From Campylorhamphus procurvoides (taxonomy: Eukaryota > Chordata > Aves > Passeriformes > Dendrocolaptidae), in the NCBI GenBank assembly GCA_013396655.1, contig WBMV01000470.1, positions 186,001 through 250,000 of the forward strand: 64,000 nucleotides of DNA, in the 5' to 3' direction. A program made the position numbers and the translations under genes. This document shows, one piece after another, positions 26,801 to 39,900 of this stretch; positions within the stretch are counted from its first letter, which is position 1, and every line of letters begins with the position of its first letter. The notes below the pieces were generated by a model that was given only the letters and a program-made list of their open reading frames with translations, was not told the origin of the DNA and did no database searches.

Positions 26801-29800
26801 AAAGGTGACTGCTTTTATTTAGTGCTTCTGGGTTTATCTGTTATAGCATGAATCTTACTTGCTGTGAATTTACTGTGCACTGAAATGACATTACCTGGTT
26901 GATTTAGTGTGTATAATTTAAGACATTAAAGTAATACTATAATTTTATGTAATAAAAATACTCATTTATCAGTATTTTGATTAATAAAAGTTCATATCCT
27001 GCATCTCCTTAATGGAATAATTAAGATATTTCAACACAGTAAAAGGAAACCCAACTCAAAGCTATTTCAACAAGCAAAAGAAGATAACATGATTTTCTCA
27101 CAAAGCTTATAAAAGTAGGGGTAATATTTTTCCTTCCCATTGCCATTTCTAGCTTGTCTTCTGAACATAAGGCTAATAACTTCTTGCCATGTTCAGAATA
27201 TTTCATTTGAGTTCTGACAGTAATAGCCATGTTTTATTTGGCTGTCAGGGGCCCTGTTAGATGGACAGATAATGTGTTCATTTTTTTCTGGTGGGAAGAA
27301 AATACATTGACTCTCTAAAACAATACGAAAAGAATGAGAGCCAGTTAAGTTGATTTCAGGGAAAATAAAGGCAATATATGTATTTTTAGTAGTACATTGC
27401 AAGTTATTGTTGAGATGGACACGAGTAGTTCCTCAGGGATTCTGTGAAACCAGCCAAACCAAACACAGCCGCCTCTGTGTCAACACAGGCACCCATCTGT
27501 TCTGGAGGTGCCATCACTTGAGGTGCTTCCCCGTTCCCTGTACTTTGAGAAGTTTGAACCTTTTCCCATCCACGTTATAAGAGACTTCAACTAAGGAAAA
27601 GTCTACAGTGAAGTATGGCCTTTAACAGGGAAATATGCTTTCTGACATATCTGGTGTAGAAAAACTGACTCGACCAGTTAAGTTTCAAGGGGTGTGGCTA
27701 CATCCCCATCATGGGCATAGCACTGTAACAATAGGGCAGATGTGTCTTTCCCAGTGCTCGCTGGGTTGTGGCACATGGGGAATGCAGTCTGTGCTTACTT
27801 AGTCTAATTTGAATTTCATTTGCTTGTTGTTCAGTTGCAGAAAGTCAGAGTATGTTCCTGAGTTCTTGGCTGGTGGCAAAGGTATAAGGAAAGGAATTGC
27901 TGCCCATATATATTGCTTTGCTGCTTTCTCACTCCCAGCTGCCTGAACCTGTTCACCTTGGTCACCTAATTAATCTGATACTATAAGTCTTTAATGGAAA
28001 ATAGCCTGTGCATGGGATTTTCAAGTGCTTAAAAAGATTCATTTTTCACAGGAACACAGTAGATGGATCATTAATAACGGACAGACAGGTTTGGAATCCT
28101 AAATCTAAAGAGACACCTGCTTTTGCAGTCCCTTATGTCTCTCAAAGCTGCTGTGGTGGCAGCTCTGCCCTAGTTAAGATAAGAAATTCTTTCCTGGTTT
28201 TTTGTCAGAGCATAACGGGAATACTGAGTGCGGTTATTCACTGAGGAAGCAAGTTATACTTGGTTGCATTACTAGGTTGTGTCTAAAATGACCTGCAAAG
28301 AAAAATTGGGCTGTGTTCCTTGTCAAATGCCTGTGAGGGGCAGTTTCAGCCAAGAGTTGCATGGGGCTCAGCAGCTAAAAATCAAATCATCACTTTATTC
28401 TCTGCTTAGGGACAATTTCGGGGAAACTGGGACAAGCAGCCCCATATTTTCAGCTTTTGTCTAGACTGCATGTCATTCCTGAGGGTTAGTGCTGCTGTGG
28501 GTCACACCAGGACCCGCAGGCAGTCAGTGATTATGGTTACATATGTCATGTAGATGGTTTGGGGAATCATGAGTACCTTTAATAGGAATTTTTCCTACTT
28601 GCTTTCAGTGTTTTAATTAAAATGATACTGTAGCCTTCCACAAAGTCCTCTGTGTGACACTAATAAACACTTGACTGCCTGTTTGACTGATACAGCTGGA
28701 CACTTGTCAAAATAATCTAAGATCTCTTCATGTATACAAGAATAAAGACATCCAACCATCCAAATTTTTGTCTCTAACTGATTCATTTTTTTACTTGAGC
28801 ACAGTCAAGTCTTGTTAGTTTGCCGAGTCAAAGATGTGAAAATGACCTATCATGTCATTTTGGTGCAGGTTTAATTACTGCTTCAAAATAAAGATTGAAT
28901 CATAGAAGGCATAGTGTTATGCGCACTTCATAACCTTTTGTTTCTTGCTTTCAGATTAGGCTTAAAACATTAGCCTTGGTCTGGAAAGAAACCAGTGGAC
29001 ACTGTATTAACAGCCATTTTTGTCTCAAAAATTACATTTTTTTTAGCCTTTTAGTCAACTGATCCTTGATTTAAGTGGTAAAGATGATGCACAGCATGTA
29101 ACGCTGCTATAGTTGTTCCTCTTTGAACATATGTTCTATAGATTTATGTTCCTTATATGTTGTAAATTATATTTGATGGCAGTTCTCATATTTGTTAACA
29201 TCTGATAATTTAATAATTGGAAGTATAGCCTTGAATGGAATTTTGCAACGTTCTTCTTTGTTCTTCTTTTTTCTTCTCATTTGCTGCTCTCCATTTTGGA
29301 AGTATCTCTGCAGCTAAGTAATACAGATGGTTATTTGTGTTGCCTAACCGTAGGCATCAGATTGGTGCTAAAGTTAAACTGGTGTCCTCATGTCTATACC
29401 ATTAGTGGAAGACATGGAGGTGCATGAGTTATACCCTCCAGAAAGCCATTCAGCATCGGGCATGCTGGATTCCCTGCAGAGACCAGCTTCCAGAACAAGA
29501 ATCTAAGACTGATGTCTGAAATTATACAATGCTTCTCCAGGAAAAGTTATTACTGAAGTAAATTTTTTTTTTAATAATCTTGAGGTCAACTTGCAAAGTT
29601 AAGTCTGCTGTGTGACAGCATCTAAATAGAATGAGCTGAGTGTGCAGAGGACTGTTTGGTGCCCAGGTTATAGGGAGTGTGTCTGGCTGCTGAATAGGTG
29701 CCAAGCGATATAGTACTTGGTGCTCCTTGCTATTCTGCTGACAGCCACACAAAATCCCAGACTTTGGGCTGTCAGAAAAACATCTTATGGAATACATGTG

Positions 29801-30864
29801 AGATGCTAGTACTTAAGCTGGCATTGATAACTGGGTTGTTGCAGGGGTGACTGGTGTGTCTCAGTGAAGCGGGTGCTGATGTTGGCCATTTCTCCTTCCA
29901 CTGGCTCTGAAATTAGCATGTTCTTCTGGAATCAGTGAACAAATTGCTGCACTGTGGAATCTTATGAGTCTCCTGCCCTTCCCTGAGCAGGGGAGGCTCC
30001 TCGCTGGCCAAGAAGCTGAAATGAACAACGGTGACCAGTTTCTGTGCATATTCTCTCAGCCCAAGAGTTATCTGGTAGGCTCTATGCTGTCCACACATCG
30101 CATAGACCTTCTCCAGGAGAGTTGCCTCCTGCTCAGCTTCAGGGGTTATGGTGGAAGGAGTTGCAGTTCTGGATTTTTAACCAATCAATTCCCATGTTTT
30201 GAGGAGCAGAGCAGACAGATGATGCAGACAGATGGTACAGACTGTTGATCTGAAACTTTTCATCTCTAAGTTGGTCATTGGTCTTACGTCATTTTATTAC
30301 CAAAGGAGGCAGAAAATGTGAGATGATCCAAACTTCCCAATGAGTCATTTAAGGATTAGAGGAAAGAGGAAGCAGAAGCATCCCTGCAGGTTTCACCACT
30401 AAATTCCTTTTGCCAGCAGTGAAACTTGTGTTGTTTTCTTGTCTGACTGCACTGCAAGGAAATCTTGCAGGAGGAATTTAGGAAACTGTAGTCTCTATCA
30501 GCTCCATTTGAGCTGTTTCTGCCTGACAGACTTGCATGTAAAATATACTGGACTTTTTGTGAACCAGCTAAAAGACCCCAACCCTTACCTAGTTTGATGT
30601 TATAAAGTAAAAAAAAAATTGGGTTGAACATGTGTTTCTGATGAGAATTAATCACAGCATGAGTTGAGTAATTTTTTTCCATGCTAATTTTTTGCATTAA
30701 AAAGTAAATGGGAATTTAATACTGAAGTGTTTTACCTATGTATTTTTCAAGATTTTTTTCTTTAAAATTCAGTGATCTGGGCAAGTCTGGTGAAAGTATT
30801 TTTAATTGATTCTAATAGTCCTGTAGGTTCTGTTTTTTGTGTGGTTGGTTTTGGGTTTATGGTG

Positions 30865-30878
30865 TTTTTTTTTTTTTT
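30865..30878. repeat. T14 mononucleotide run
   Basis: Fourteen consecutive T in a T/G-rich neighbourhood. Its length may be uncertain in assemblies. Confidence 0.9.
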
Positions 30879-32643
30879 AATATTTGGGGTTTTTTAAATT
30901 GTTCTGCTTTGCTTAATTTATATGGTCAAGGTGAACATGATGAAAAGGCAAGTGTCCTGTTAAATATCTGTAATTATTTTGTCTCTCTCAGTATAATTTT
31001 ATCTTGCAGAATTTCCAAAGTGTTCTGAAATACTGTTGGAATTGTATCTGAACACAAAAGTTCACATTCAGGGCGTTCTCATAGGAAATATTTGCTGGAA
31101 GGTGAATGAAAGAAGTACTTTGGATTAGCAAAGTGTAAATTAGATTCCAGTGTACTTCCAGTGCGATATTTAGAGTAGTCCTTATTGAAGTGTTTATTGC
31201 TTTTGCTCAGAAGTCTCAGAAGTTTTTTCTTCCTTTGTTTTGGAAGGGCTTGATGAGTGTTCCAAGCTGAGGGGCTTGGTAAGCCATCCAGCATCCTCCT
31301 TATACAAACCATGTGTCACCCTGGGCTGTGCATGTGCCATGGACCCAGGGTCTGTTTTGGGAAGCATGGAGCCTGTGTTGCATCGAGGTGTGTTGTACCA
31401 GGACATGCATTTTATTCTTGCTTGAAAGAGCAATGCAAAACATTGAATTGAGTTCTTAAAAACACTTTTCCTCTTGAACAGCTGGTGCTTTGGCTCTGCT
31501 GTGATTCACATCAGGGTCACAGTTTCTTCTCCAAGTTGCAAGTAGGTTCACCTGCTGCTCTCTGACTGCAGGCATTGCGATACTCAAGAAAGTCCCTTTA
31601 CTCAGCTTTGAGTTTTAGGGATGGGAGTGGAGTGGAGCCAACACATAAATAGCTCCAAGTGGAACTAAAGTTTACTTGTGGGAGTGTTTATTGGAAAACC
31701 AAAATGATAGGTCTCAGTACTTTTCTCAGATGATACTTCACATACCAAAACCTTGATTGCATCCTCCTGGCCACTTTCATTGTACAATTTGCTAAATTAG
31801 AACTGAAGGAATATAGCTGGTAATAGACCCAAAATAAACTCATATACTCAACTTCCCTCATGCAAGACAACAGATGAACAATGAACAGAAACATATATAA
31901 AGATTGCAGCTTCCTGGCAGTGATGGGGGAGTGAGGGGGGAGTAGCCACAGTAGTACTACTGGGGGCAGAATTAAGTGGCCTTGGAAGCGACTGTCATGC
32001 CTGCCCCTCTGAACAAATTGCTCCCCTGATTTCAGCTATAAATTAATGACTGCTGAATCCCACCATGGAGGGAAAGGTCTGCTTTGTATGTGCTGACTCT
32101 GAGCTACATCACTGTTATCTGCACTATGCTGGATGCATGTGTGAATTTCAGCACTGCATCCACTGTACATTCTTTCTGAGAAGGTCTGGAAACCTCTGCT
32201 CCTGCATCCCATGCTGTGTCTTCCCCTTGCTGCCTGTGTTGCTGCATTCTTCTCCCAGCCTGGAGCCCCTTGTTAGCTTTCAATGCTGCCAACATACTAT
32301 ACATGGTTCCAGAGAAGAAAATTCATTATCTGCCCATCAACTGGTGCGTGGGGCCATAATATAGCTGTGTTTTAAATGAATGCTTACACTCTTCTTCCCT
32401 TATGTAAATGCATGTGTGCTTATTTTTCCATCATCTATGAGCAGGGTTGAGAGTGCAGGCATCTGGGATCATAAAATATCTGTACTGAACAACGCAAATC
32501 AGTGCCAAATTAGAAATGACATGCGTGTTAAATATTTTTTAATCATGTTTCACTACAGTGTAACTTTCCTTTCCCCTCTAGTTTGTTGTTTGAGGTTTTT
32601 TCCTTCTCTTTTCCTCCTATCTTTCAATGATGTCTGATTGCAG

Positions 32644-32815
32644 AGGGATGGTAGAGACAGTCCAGGTAGCATTTGCCTTTCTGACAAAGTGATTGACTTA
32701 ATCTGGGGGCCAAAACCATCCTCAAAAACACTGAGTGCTACCCTCCCCAACCTTTCCCACCTCAGAAATACCTCTACCAGAACATCCAAAGTAGGCTGTT
32801 TAGTGGGAATAAGAG
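32644..32815 (+). other. Exon-like module (candidate cryptic or unannotated exon)
   Basis: A long pyrimidine tract (about 32595-32625, T/C-rich, CTTCTCTTTTCCTCC core) leads to GATTGCAG at 32636-32643. A strong donor, AAGAG then GTGAGT, begins at 32816. The 172 bp between them are open in one + frame for 57 codons plus one base, starting RDGRDSPGSICLSDK and rich in Ser and Thr. I recognise no domain. If spliced between the phase-0 ends around PARD3 residue 74, its length (3n+1) would shift the frame of the next exon. It would then have to be a poison, alternative terminal or non-coding exon. It may equally be a pseudo-exon that is never used. Confidence 0.3.
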
Positions 32816-33889
32816 GTGAGTCCATCTCTGGAGTGCAGTCAAATAGTGCTCCAGCGGGTTATAGCATACGTAGCTTTCAGGCACTTATTATTAGAGATAT
32901 GTTTTTAGAAAAAAAAAAAGACTTTTTCACCTCTCTTTCCCTTGTCTGCATGTGATTTTTTTGTTACTGAAATTAGTTTTGAAAGACAGCTGTCATTGGC
33001 AGTGTTTGTGGGTGGACTGGGCTGGGGAATGCACAGCCCCTCTGCTCTCTGCCTTTTGATTTCTCTGCTCACTGCCAGGCTGAAGGAGCATTTGCTCTGG
33101 CATGTCGTGGGAACTGCATTTTTTTTCCTGTGTGATTTCCAAGAGAATTTAAAATTGCATTTTGGGTTGAGCTATTGCATGTTACCTAGGGCAAATGCCT
33201 CTGCATGTCCTGGTACAAGCACAGCAGTGCGACAGATTTACATTTGTTTGCATTTTTAGGCAGTTGCACAAGTCCACCTCTGAGGGCTAATCTTCTTTTC
33301 TTCAGCATTAATTATTTTGGAATTAAGTGTAACATGGACCTATTACATATTTGAAACTCAAGGATTTATCACTTGGAGTTTTAAGGGACTTAGCACAGCT
33401 CAAATACTCTTAGTAAACTAACATAATTTGAAATTTTAATTTAGATCAGCTTAAGGACAAAATGCGTTATCAGTGATCTGTAAATTCTATTAGCTACAAC
33501 TCAAAACACTAAAAAACTTCTTTTTCAGCCATTTGCCACTTCTTATAAGGAATTTCATAATGTGATAAGGAGGTGCATCGCCTGGTCCACTGTTATCATT
33601 GTACAGTGTCAGCCCAGTGCTTTCTAACATGTGCGCCCAAGGTTAGGTCTAATGAAAGTGGATTTCAGTACCCCACAGTGGTTTCTGAGGAAGATGTTAC
33701 AGCCATTCCGTGTGTCTGAAACTTGGGTCACTTTTAAGGACCCTTCCTGATCTTTACACCAGTCAGGTCAACAGTGGTTGGCATTGTAGAAAATAAGAAC
33801 ATATAAGGAAATGACAGCTCATGTCCTCAAATTATTTTAATATTTTGAGATTATATAACCACACATGCACACACAGAGCAGGTTATCTA

Positions 33890-33905
33890 AGCTAGCTAGC
33901 TAGCT
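33890..33905. repeat. (AGCT)4 microsatellite
   Basis: Four perfect AGCT units, which are self-complementary. A simple repeat. Confidence 0.9.
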
Positions 33906-35520
33906 ACTTAGTTTTCCAAAGATGTATGTCCTTTTACTAGTGCATGCAGTGCCCGAGCATATATAGATGAATCTCAAATTATTAGAGGTGTCAGGGATGA
34001 ACAGAAAAGGAAGAAAATGAAGAAAAATTACCTGCTTTTTTGCTCTCCACCCTTCTCACCGACCGGGCAGTCTGTAACACTGGAGCATAGCTGGGAGAGT
34101 CACCAGCAGCAGACCAGCTGCACCCCACTGCCCACCTGTGCTGCCCGGGGGGAGGAAGAGGATGGTCCATGAACTGCAGCTTTGTGCATTGTTGGTGGTG
34201 GAGCTTCATGGCAAGGAGGCTTCCCTTATCCTCCTCCACTTCTGGCAGCTGACTATTCTGCTATTTTTCTTGCTCATCTGCTCCATCAGGCATGCATGGC
34301 CTGCGCGTTGCCTCTCTCACACTCTGTCACAGTATGCTTTGCATTTTTGTGTTATATCCCATTTTGCTCTGTGTTCTCCCCTAGTCATTTGAGGTTCCCA
34401 TCTCAGGAATTCCTGCCAAGTTCTGATCTCAGCATCTGTTCCTGACATTATCCAGATGCTCTAATTTTGGGGCCTTTAAAAACATGACTTTTCTCATCCT
34501 GTTTTTCTCTGAAACCCAAGTAACCTGAAGCAGAGATATGATTGTGAAAGTGTTAATCTAATTGTTAAACAATAGTATAGTCGTTCTGGAAGAGACTCTT
34601 TTGACCACAAGAGTTTTTGCAATTACTGGTATGTGCTGAATGTAAATTAATTCATTGTGCCAGGGATAAGGTTACTTTTGTGTGGCTGTGGCTAGATGGA
34701 GCTGTCAGAATGCGTAATGCCGTTTGATTTATGTGCAAAGGCTACACGCGTTAGACTTTCCTGGTATGTGGTGTTCATTTTACCTACCTATGGGGTTCAA
34801 TGTTGATACCCTTTTACTGTTTTAGCACAGATGATATAATGCTTGGTAATTATTTTGGAAAGTAGAGAAATCATTTGGGATACAACAATTAGGCACAGAG
34901 ACTGAAAGAAGGTTTGCTTTCAGTGAGGGGCAATATTATCTTAAAGCAAGGACATTTGCAAAAATAATGAATGCATAAATGTTTCTGATTAAATGTGCAT
35001 TTTTTTGTTTTAGTCTGGCTAGAGTTCTTTTAATAAGTGAATGGACTCCAGTGAGGCAGGTAATTTAAAAGTGGTCTTGCACATGAGAAAAGGTGACCCC
35101 TAATGAAAAACAAAAACTATTCTCTTTAGATGCTATGCTGTCTCTCATTTTCAGTCTTTGCCTTTTAATATTAATTGCTAGGATGTTTTAATTAAAAGCA
35201 GATCTGGGAGGTATTATCTGCTTCCTCTGTTTAGTCCTTTTAAATGTTAATCACTTTTGACAGCATAATTTACACAGCTACCTGTTTTAGCCTTATGCAG
35301 TGTATCTGCTTTGTGTGGTACCAAAATACAAACTGCACCCTAAAAAGGTTTTCCAAAGACTGCAAAGATTAAATACTGTAGAGGAAATACAAAGAAAGGA
35401 GAATTAAATTAAGATTTAATGAGACAGTCAGAAAAACTTTTTCAAAATGGCTGGAGCTTCCCAAGAAATGGTTCTTTTGCTAGAGGTAACCGGACTGAAT
35501 TCACTTCTGTTTCTGCTCAG

Positions 35521-35562
35521 AGACCTCTGGAGTGGAGTGGAAGGGAGGAGGCAACACTGGAG
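35521..35562 (+). other. Micro-exon-like 42-bp segment
   Basis: The tract TTCACTTCTGTTTCTGCTCAG ends at 35520 and the donor-like GTAGGC begins at 35563. The 42 bp between are 14 codons without a stop, reading RPLEWSGREEATLE. Being a multiple of three, it could be inserted without a frameshift at the phase-0 junction before PARD3 Leu75. The donor is only moderate and no known PARD3 isoform supports this from memory. It is probably chance. Confidence 0.15.
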
Positions 35563-36426
35563 GTAGGCTTGGAGCCTGTGGACAGTTTCCATCAAGCGAG
35601 ATTGTGAGATGCATATATAGGAACATTTAAAAAGAGAGAAAAGGGGAAAATGTTAATCTCCCCCTTCAAAACCTCACCCTTATCTTATAGTAGTAAAATT
35701 TAAAGGAAGCTAAAAATTAATCAAAATAATTTTTTTTGCCTGTAGGTTTAAAATAAATAATCTTTTGCGGCACAAGTCAAACAGCTTGTTTTGTGTGATG
35801 TTTCACACAAACGAAGTGGTGAACTTTGGTAATCAGATTCCACACACTTTAACCTTGTGCAAAATTTAATGAAAAACAGAGTTACTACCGAATATACTGT
35901 TTTGCCAGCTCAACAAAAGATGTTAAGTTCTGCATATTTTTGCATAATAAAGATGAGTGTTGACAGTGCAATGATCGATTTGGCACAGATAAAATCATGA
36001 ATGATTTTAATAACCTTACAACAACATTTGAATTCACTATGAAATATAATGTATACCAGGGACAGGCCTGTTGCCCTGTTATGGGGTGTTGGCTACCTAT
36101 AATCTTAGTTTTTCCAGAACAAAAAACAGGAGAAACAGGCTAGATCAGCCTAGAGGAGAGGGGAAGAATTAGGGGGTCTAAAGGATGGAAGTGATCTATT
36201 TTAAGCTTTTCAGTGTAGTCCTTGTCCACAAGTTGAAGGTGATGGGTTTTGGCAATACATGTGTCTCCTTTCCTAGGCTGGATGACGTTTATATTATGTG
36301 TTGAAAAATGCATTTATGGATATGGGGTGAGTCAAGGAAAAATGCAAGAATGATAGTGTGTTCCCAAGTCTGGTAGCTTAAAATGATTGTGGATACAATT
36401 GTAATTTCTCCTTTAAATATTTAGGG

Positions 36427-36453
36427 TTTTTTTTCAATTTTTTTTTTTTTTTT
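36427..36453. repeat. Poly-T tract (T8 then T16)
   Basis: Eight T, then CAA, then sixteen T. A simple homopolymer tract on the + strand. Confidence 0.9.
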
Positions 36454-36736
36454 GATTTATCCAGGTGATGTAGGTGCATTAGTCCCAGTTTCCACAAGGA
36501 TTTAGGGAATTAGTTTCCAAAATAGTTCTAAAAATTAGTCTGGAGTCTTTAAAGCTTCACGTTATACTCCTAAATGATTTAGGAGTGTAATTCTGTCAAA
36601 AGTCCCTATTTATGCTCCTGTTTCCTTGGATATAATCCTTTAGTTCTGCATCTGTATGTAAAGAGATGGTGGAGGCTTCTGCAACATGTAGTCAAGAATC
36701 ACAGGTCTTCCCTTCTTCCCTCCTTAGTTCTTCCTG

Positions 36737-36757
36737 CCCCCCCCCTTTTTTTTTTTT
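36737..36757. repeat. C9-T12 double homopolymer
   Basis: Nine C followed directly by twelve T. Such junctions are error-prone in sequencing, so the exact lengths should be treated with caution. Confidence 0.9.
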
Positions 36758-36907
36758 ATTCCCCTCTGTTTATGTTTGTTTTCATAAGGGCTTAGAGGTC
36801 ACATTTGAAAAGTTACCAGGCAGCTTTCTAAAGAAAAGCTTCAAAAATAGCCCAGCATCTGATTTCTAGTGGTTTTATGGGGAGAAAACACATGAAGTGC
36901 CTGTCTA

Positions 36908-36995
36908 CACAAAACACTGTGTGTTTTGTGGGAAATAAACAGGGGAGCTCTCTCCTCCTAGTAGGTTACAGTGTGAGGTAGATGGATATCCATCT
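36908..36995. repeat. Short hairpin and a nearby perfect palindrome
   Basis: CACAAAACAC (36908-36917) and GTGTTTTGTG (36921-36930) form ten perfect pairs around a TGT loop. Fifty bases on, AGATGGATATCCATCT (36980-36995) is a perfect 16-bp palindrome. The function of either is unknown. Confidence 0.8.
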
Positions 36996-39900
36996 GTATG
37001 TGGATGCACTAGGCTTTTTCAAATTCATACACACATCACTATAATCCTCTTGGTTATAGAAAACCTAAAGGTGTTCAGGAAGATCCTCTCCTTTTCTAGA
37101 CTATCGTATGTTATCTAATTGGGTGTGTTTTCCCTAAAACCAGGGCTCCTTATGTGGCATAGGTTCACATAATAATTCTGATGACTTGAGTCCCCTGTGT
37201 CTCGGGGTTGTCACAGGATGGGACAACCTCTGTGGATCTCCTGGTACATATCATTTGCCATCAGCCTTGTGCTGTTGGACTGTTACCTTTTATTCTTAAT
37301 TTTGTAAGCTCAGTCCTAGTGCAATTTAAGTTGCACTGTTTCCCTATTGTTACATGTTAATACAAAATATTAGTCATGAGGGAGCAAGCAGTCATTTGAA
37401 TTTAAGATTTTTTTTAGAACTGTATTTAAGGAAGGGGAGGCATGAATTATTGTCTCATGTGCTGATTATTTTTGTCATTATATGCAAAATGGAGGATATT
37501 TTTATTGTTGTCATAAATGACAGAGGTAAATGATTCTCTCTGATGTTTTTTTTTAAATCTAGATAATGAAGTTAGTAAAAAAAAAATCAACTATATCTCA
37601 TTGTTTTTCAGACCTCTGAAAAGTTTATGGGGGGAGGGAGGGGAAGTGTTATACGAAAGGTGAAAGGCACACAGAGTTTTACCTTTTGAGCAGACCTTGA
37701 CATTGATTTAAAATAAGCCTAATTTAATAGGTATTGTATTGCACACTGAAGATAATTTAGGCTAGTGTCAAGGACAAGTGTTATCTATTCCTTTGTTGTA
37801 GTGAGGTATTGAAATAATGAGTGGAACAGAAGGGAATCAGAAAATGTTTGAAGTTTTTCATCTGTGTCTCTAGATGGGTATTTTTAATCACATTCTCCTG
37901 GCTTTTGCATGCAAATTACAATGAACAGCACACACTATATAAAATGAAGAGTGGTATTTTACAAAATCTATTTTGTTGAAGTTTAATAAGCTTGCAAAGA
38001 TTGGCCTGTGCTTTAACTAACTACTTACCTTTTGTACCTCAGCTGAAATTAGAATTTAAACACTGCTGTTTTGATCCTGTAGCAGAGGAATGGAAAGCCT
38101 GGTCTTTTTGGAGGTTTCTGAAACCATTTCTTTCTTGGTACTCAAGAGCTCCCAATGACAGATGAGACAACTGTTAAGATTTAATACGTTTTTATTTCAG
38201 CAATATATCTTGCTATGTGACACCAGCCCCTCTAATAACCCAGTGTCTGGATTACTTACTGCATAGCGTCACTGCTTAACTGCTGACCTCTGTGGCAGAA
38301 ATAAAATACTGAATTCCTGTATGGTCTGTGCTTTTGACTTGGAAATCTGCAGACCTGTGGAGTCATCCCATACCCACAGGCTCAGCTGCATGTAGAACAG
38401 CCAGGATACCATTTTGAGCCTTGTCCTGTTAGAAAAGGAAGCAGGTTTTTATAGTGCACTTTAAAAGTGTGAAATTGCCTCCAGAGTAATATTAACATCA
38501 TTGTCCTCAGTGTGGTTCTCATATACTCATTTGTGCTGAGGAATCAAAAATGGAGGAGATGAAATTGGCTTATTCACATGCTCAGATTGTCCCAGCTACT
38601 TTCCAAGCACAGCACTCTCACTTCTGATATGTTTTCTTCACGTACCTCTTTAATGCCAGGAAAGACATAATTTTTTCCAATTTCTTTTCAACATGAGCCA
38701 AGGAGATACCATGGTAAATCATATATTGTGTTAATTTTGCAGAGTATGTGCTTAGCCTTGAATCAGAGGACTGTTTTTACAAAAGGATTTTGGATGACAT
38801 ATTTTCTGTATCAATTGAGGATTTAAGAAAATAACAGGGCAGCATATACAGAAGAGCATTACATATGCTTTCAAAGGAAGAGTTAGTAAAGAAACAACCC
38901 ATTATGGAAATCCCATGCTAAAAATCTTATGGGTGAAAACCTTTCTACTTTAGACCGAAATATTTTCCCCAGCTGTTCTCATAGCCCCGATAAGAATGGA
39001 ATTAAGCATTTTTTTAACCTATTATATGGAGGGGTTGTGGCAACTGTGGGAAGCAAATTTCTCTCTAAGTGTAATTACTTTTGCTGAGAAGCACAGAAGC
39101 ATGTTTAAAAAAATTTAGGGAGATGTTCTCTCTTCTTGCACTCTTACAGTGCAACTACAGCTGTAGTTCTGTGTTTAGCTGCAAGTTCTGAAATCTTTTA
39201 CCCTGTAATCTTAAAAAAAACCCCAGTTTTGCAGTGAGATACATCTGCAGCATTTCTGCTTTTTGGATTTTGCATGGCTGATGTCATCCTCCAGGAGATC
39301 AGGGTGAAGCAATGGCACTGCCCACTCTTTCACCAGAGTTTAGCTTGACAGCAGTGGGTACCAGTGGGAAGGCTGCGATCAGTAGCTAATTCCAGGTGCT
39401 TATGGAGAGTTCCTTTGCATGGTTACTGTTAACAGCAGAACTGGGAAGCATGAGTTAACATAACAAGCTGCAGCTTCTACCTGTTCCTGGCCAAAGTGAA
39501 TATGCCCTACTGAACAGACACTCACCTACCATGGCACTGATGTCCTGCCCGTGTCTGTGAGCCTCAGGAAACACAGAGTGCTTCTGCTGACAAATGTAGC
39601 TGGCTGTAGAATTTAGCTGGTCATGAAGGCCAAGATCCAACTCTGCTGTTGGTCTTGCTGTGTCCATGCAGTAGGTTTAGCCAGGTGAGCACATCAGAAG
39701 GACTTCTCAGGATAATCTGTTTGTGTGTACTCTGTAGGTACTTGTGTCTGTCTGTCTGTACGTGAGGGCTGGAGGTTCAGCTCTCGTTGGGTACATGGCG
39801 TGCAAGAAGTGGTGTGTGTAGTATGTTTAAGGTGTGAGGTCATGAAAAACCAAATCCAACCAACCAGTTAGGCAGCCCAGTGGCAGCTACTGCTAAGAGT

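Larger units (their letters stand above)
14579..32643 (+). other. PARD3: Long intronic stretch without a supported gene
   Basis: About 18 kb of AT-rich intron. Visible items are a pyrimidine tract at 16584-16618 that ends in TTAG, an 11-bp tandem pair at 17849-17870, and a T14 run at 30865-30878. The longest open frame of the window (203 codons, minus strand, 19010-19621) lies here and has no recognised domain. GC-richer patches near 22380-22720, 26370-26480 and 29840-30250 show no known repeat family or exon. No RNA gene was seen. Confidence 0.65.

Noticed and set aside
32065..32364. A 99-codon Cys-rich open frame starting in a strong CCACCATGG context.
   Set aside because: No recognised domain, no promoter or splice evidence, and one good start context is expected by chance in 64 kb.
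37629..37643. A second G-quadruplex in a G6-A-G3-A-G4 run.
   Set aside because: Only three separate G-runs are present, so it does not meet the four-run pattern.
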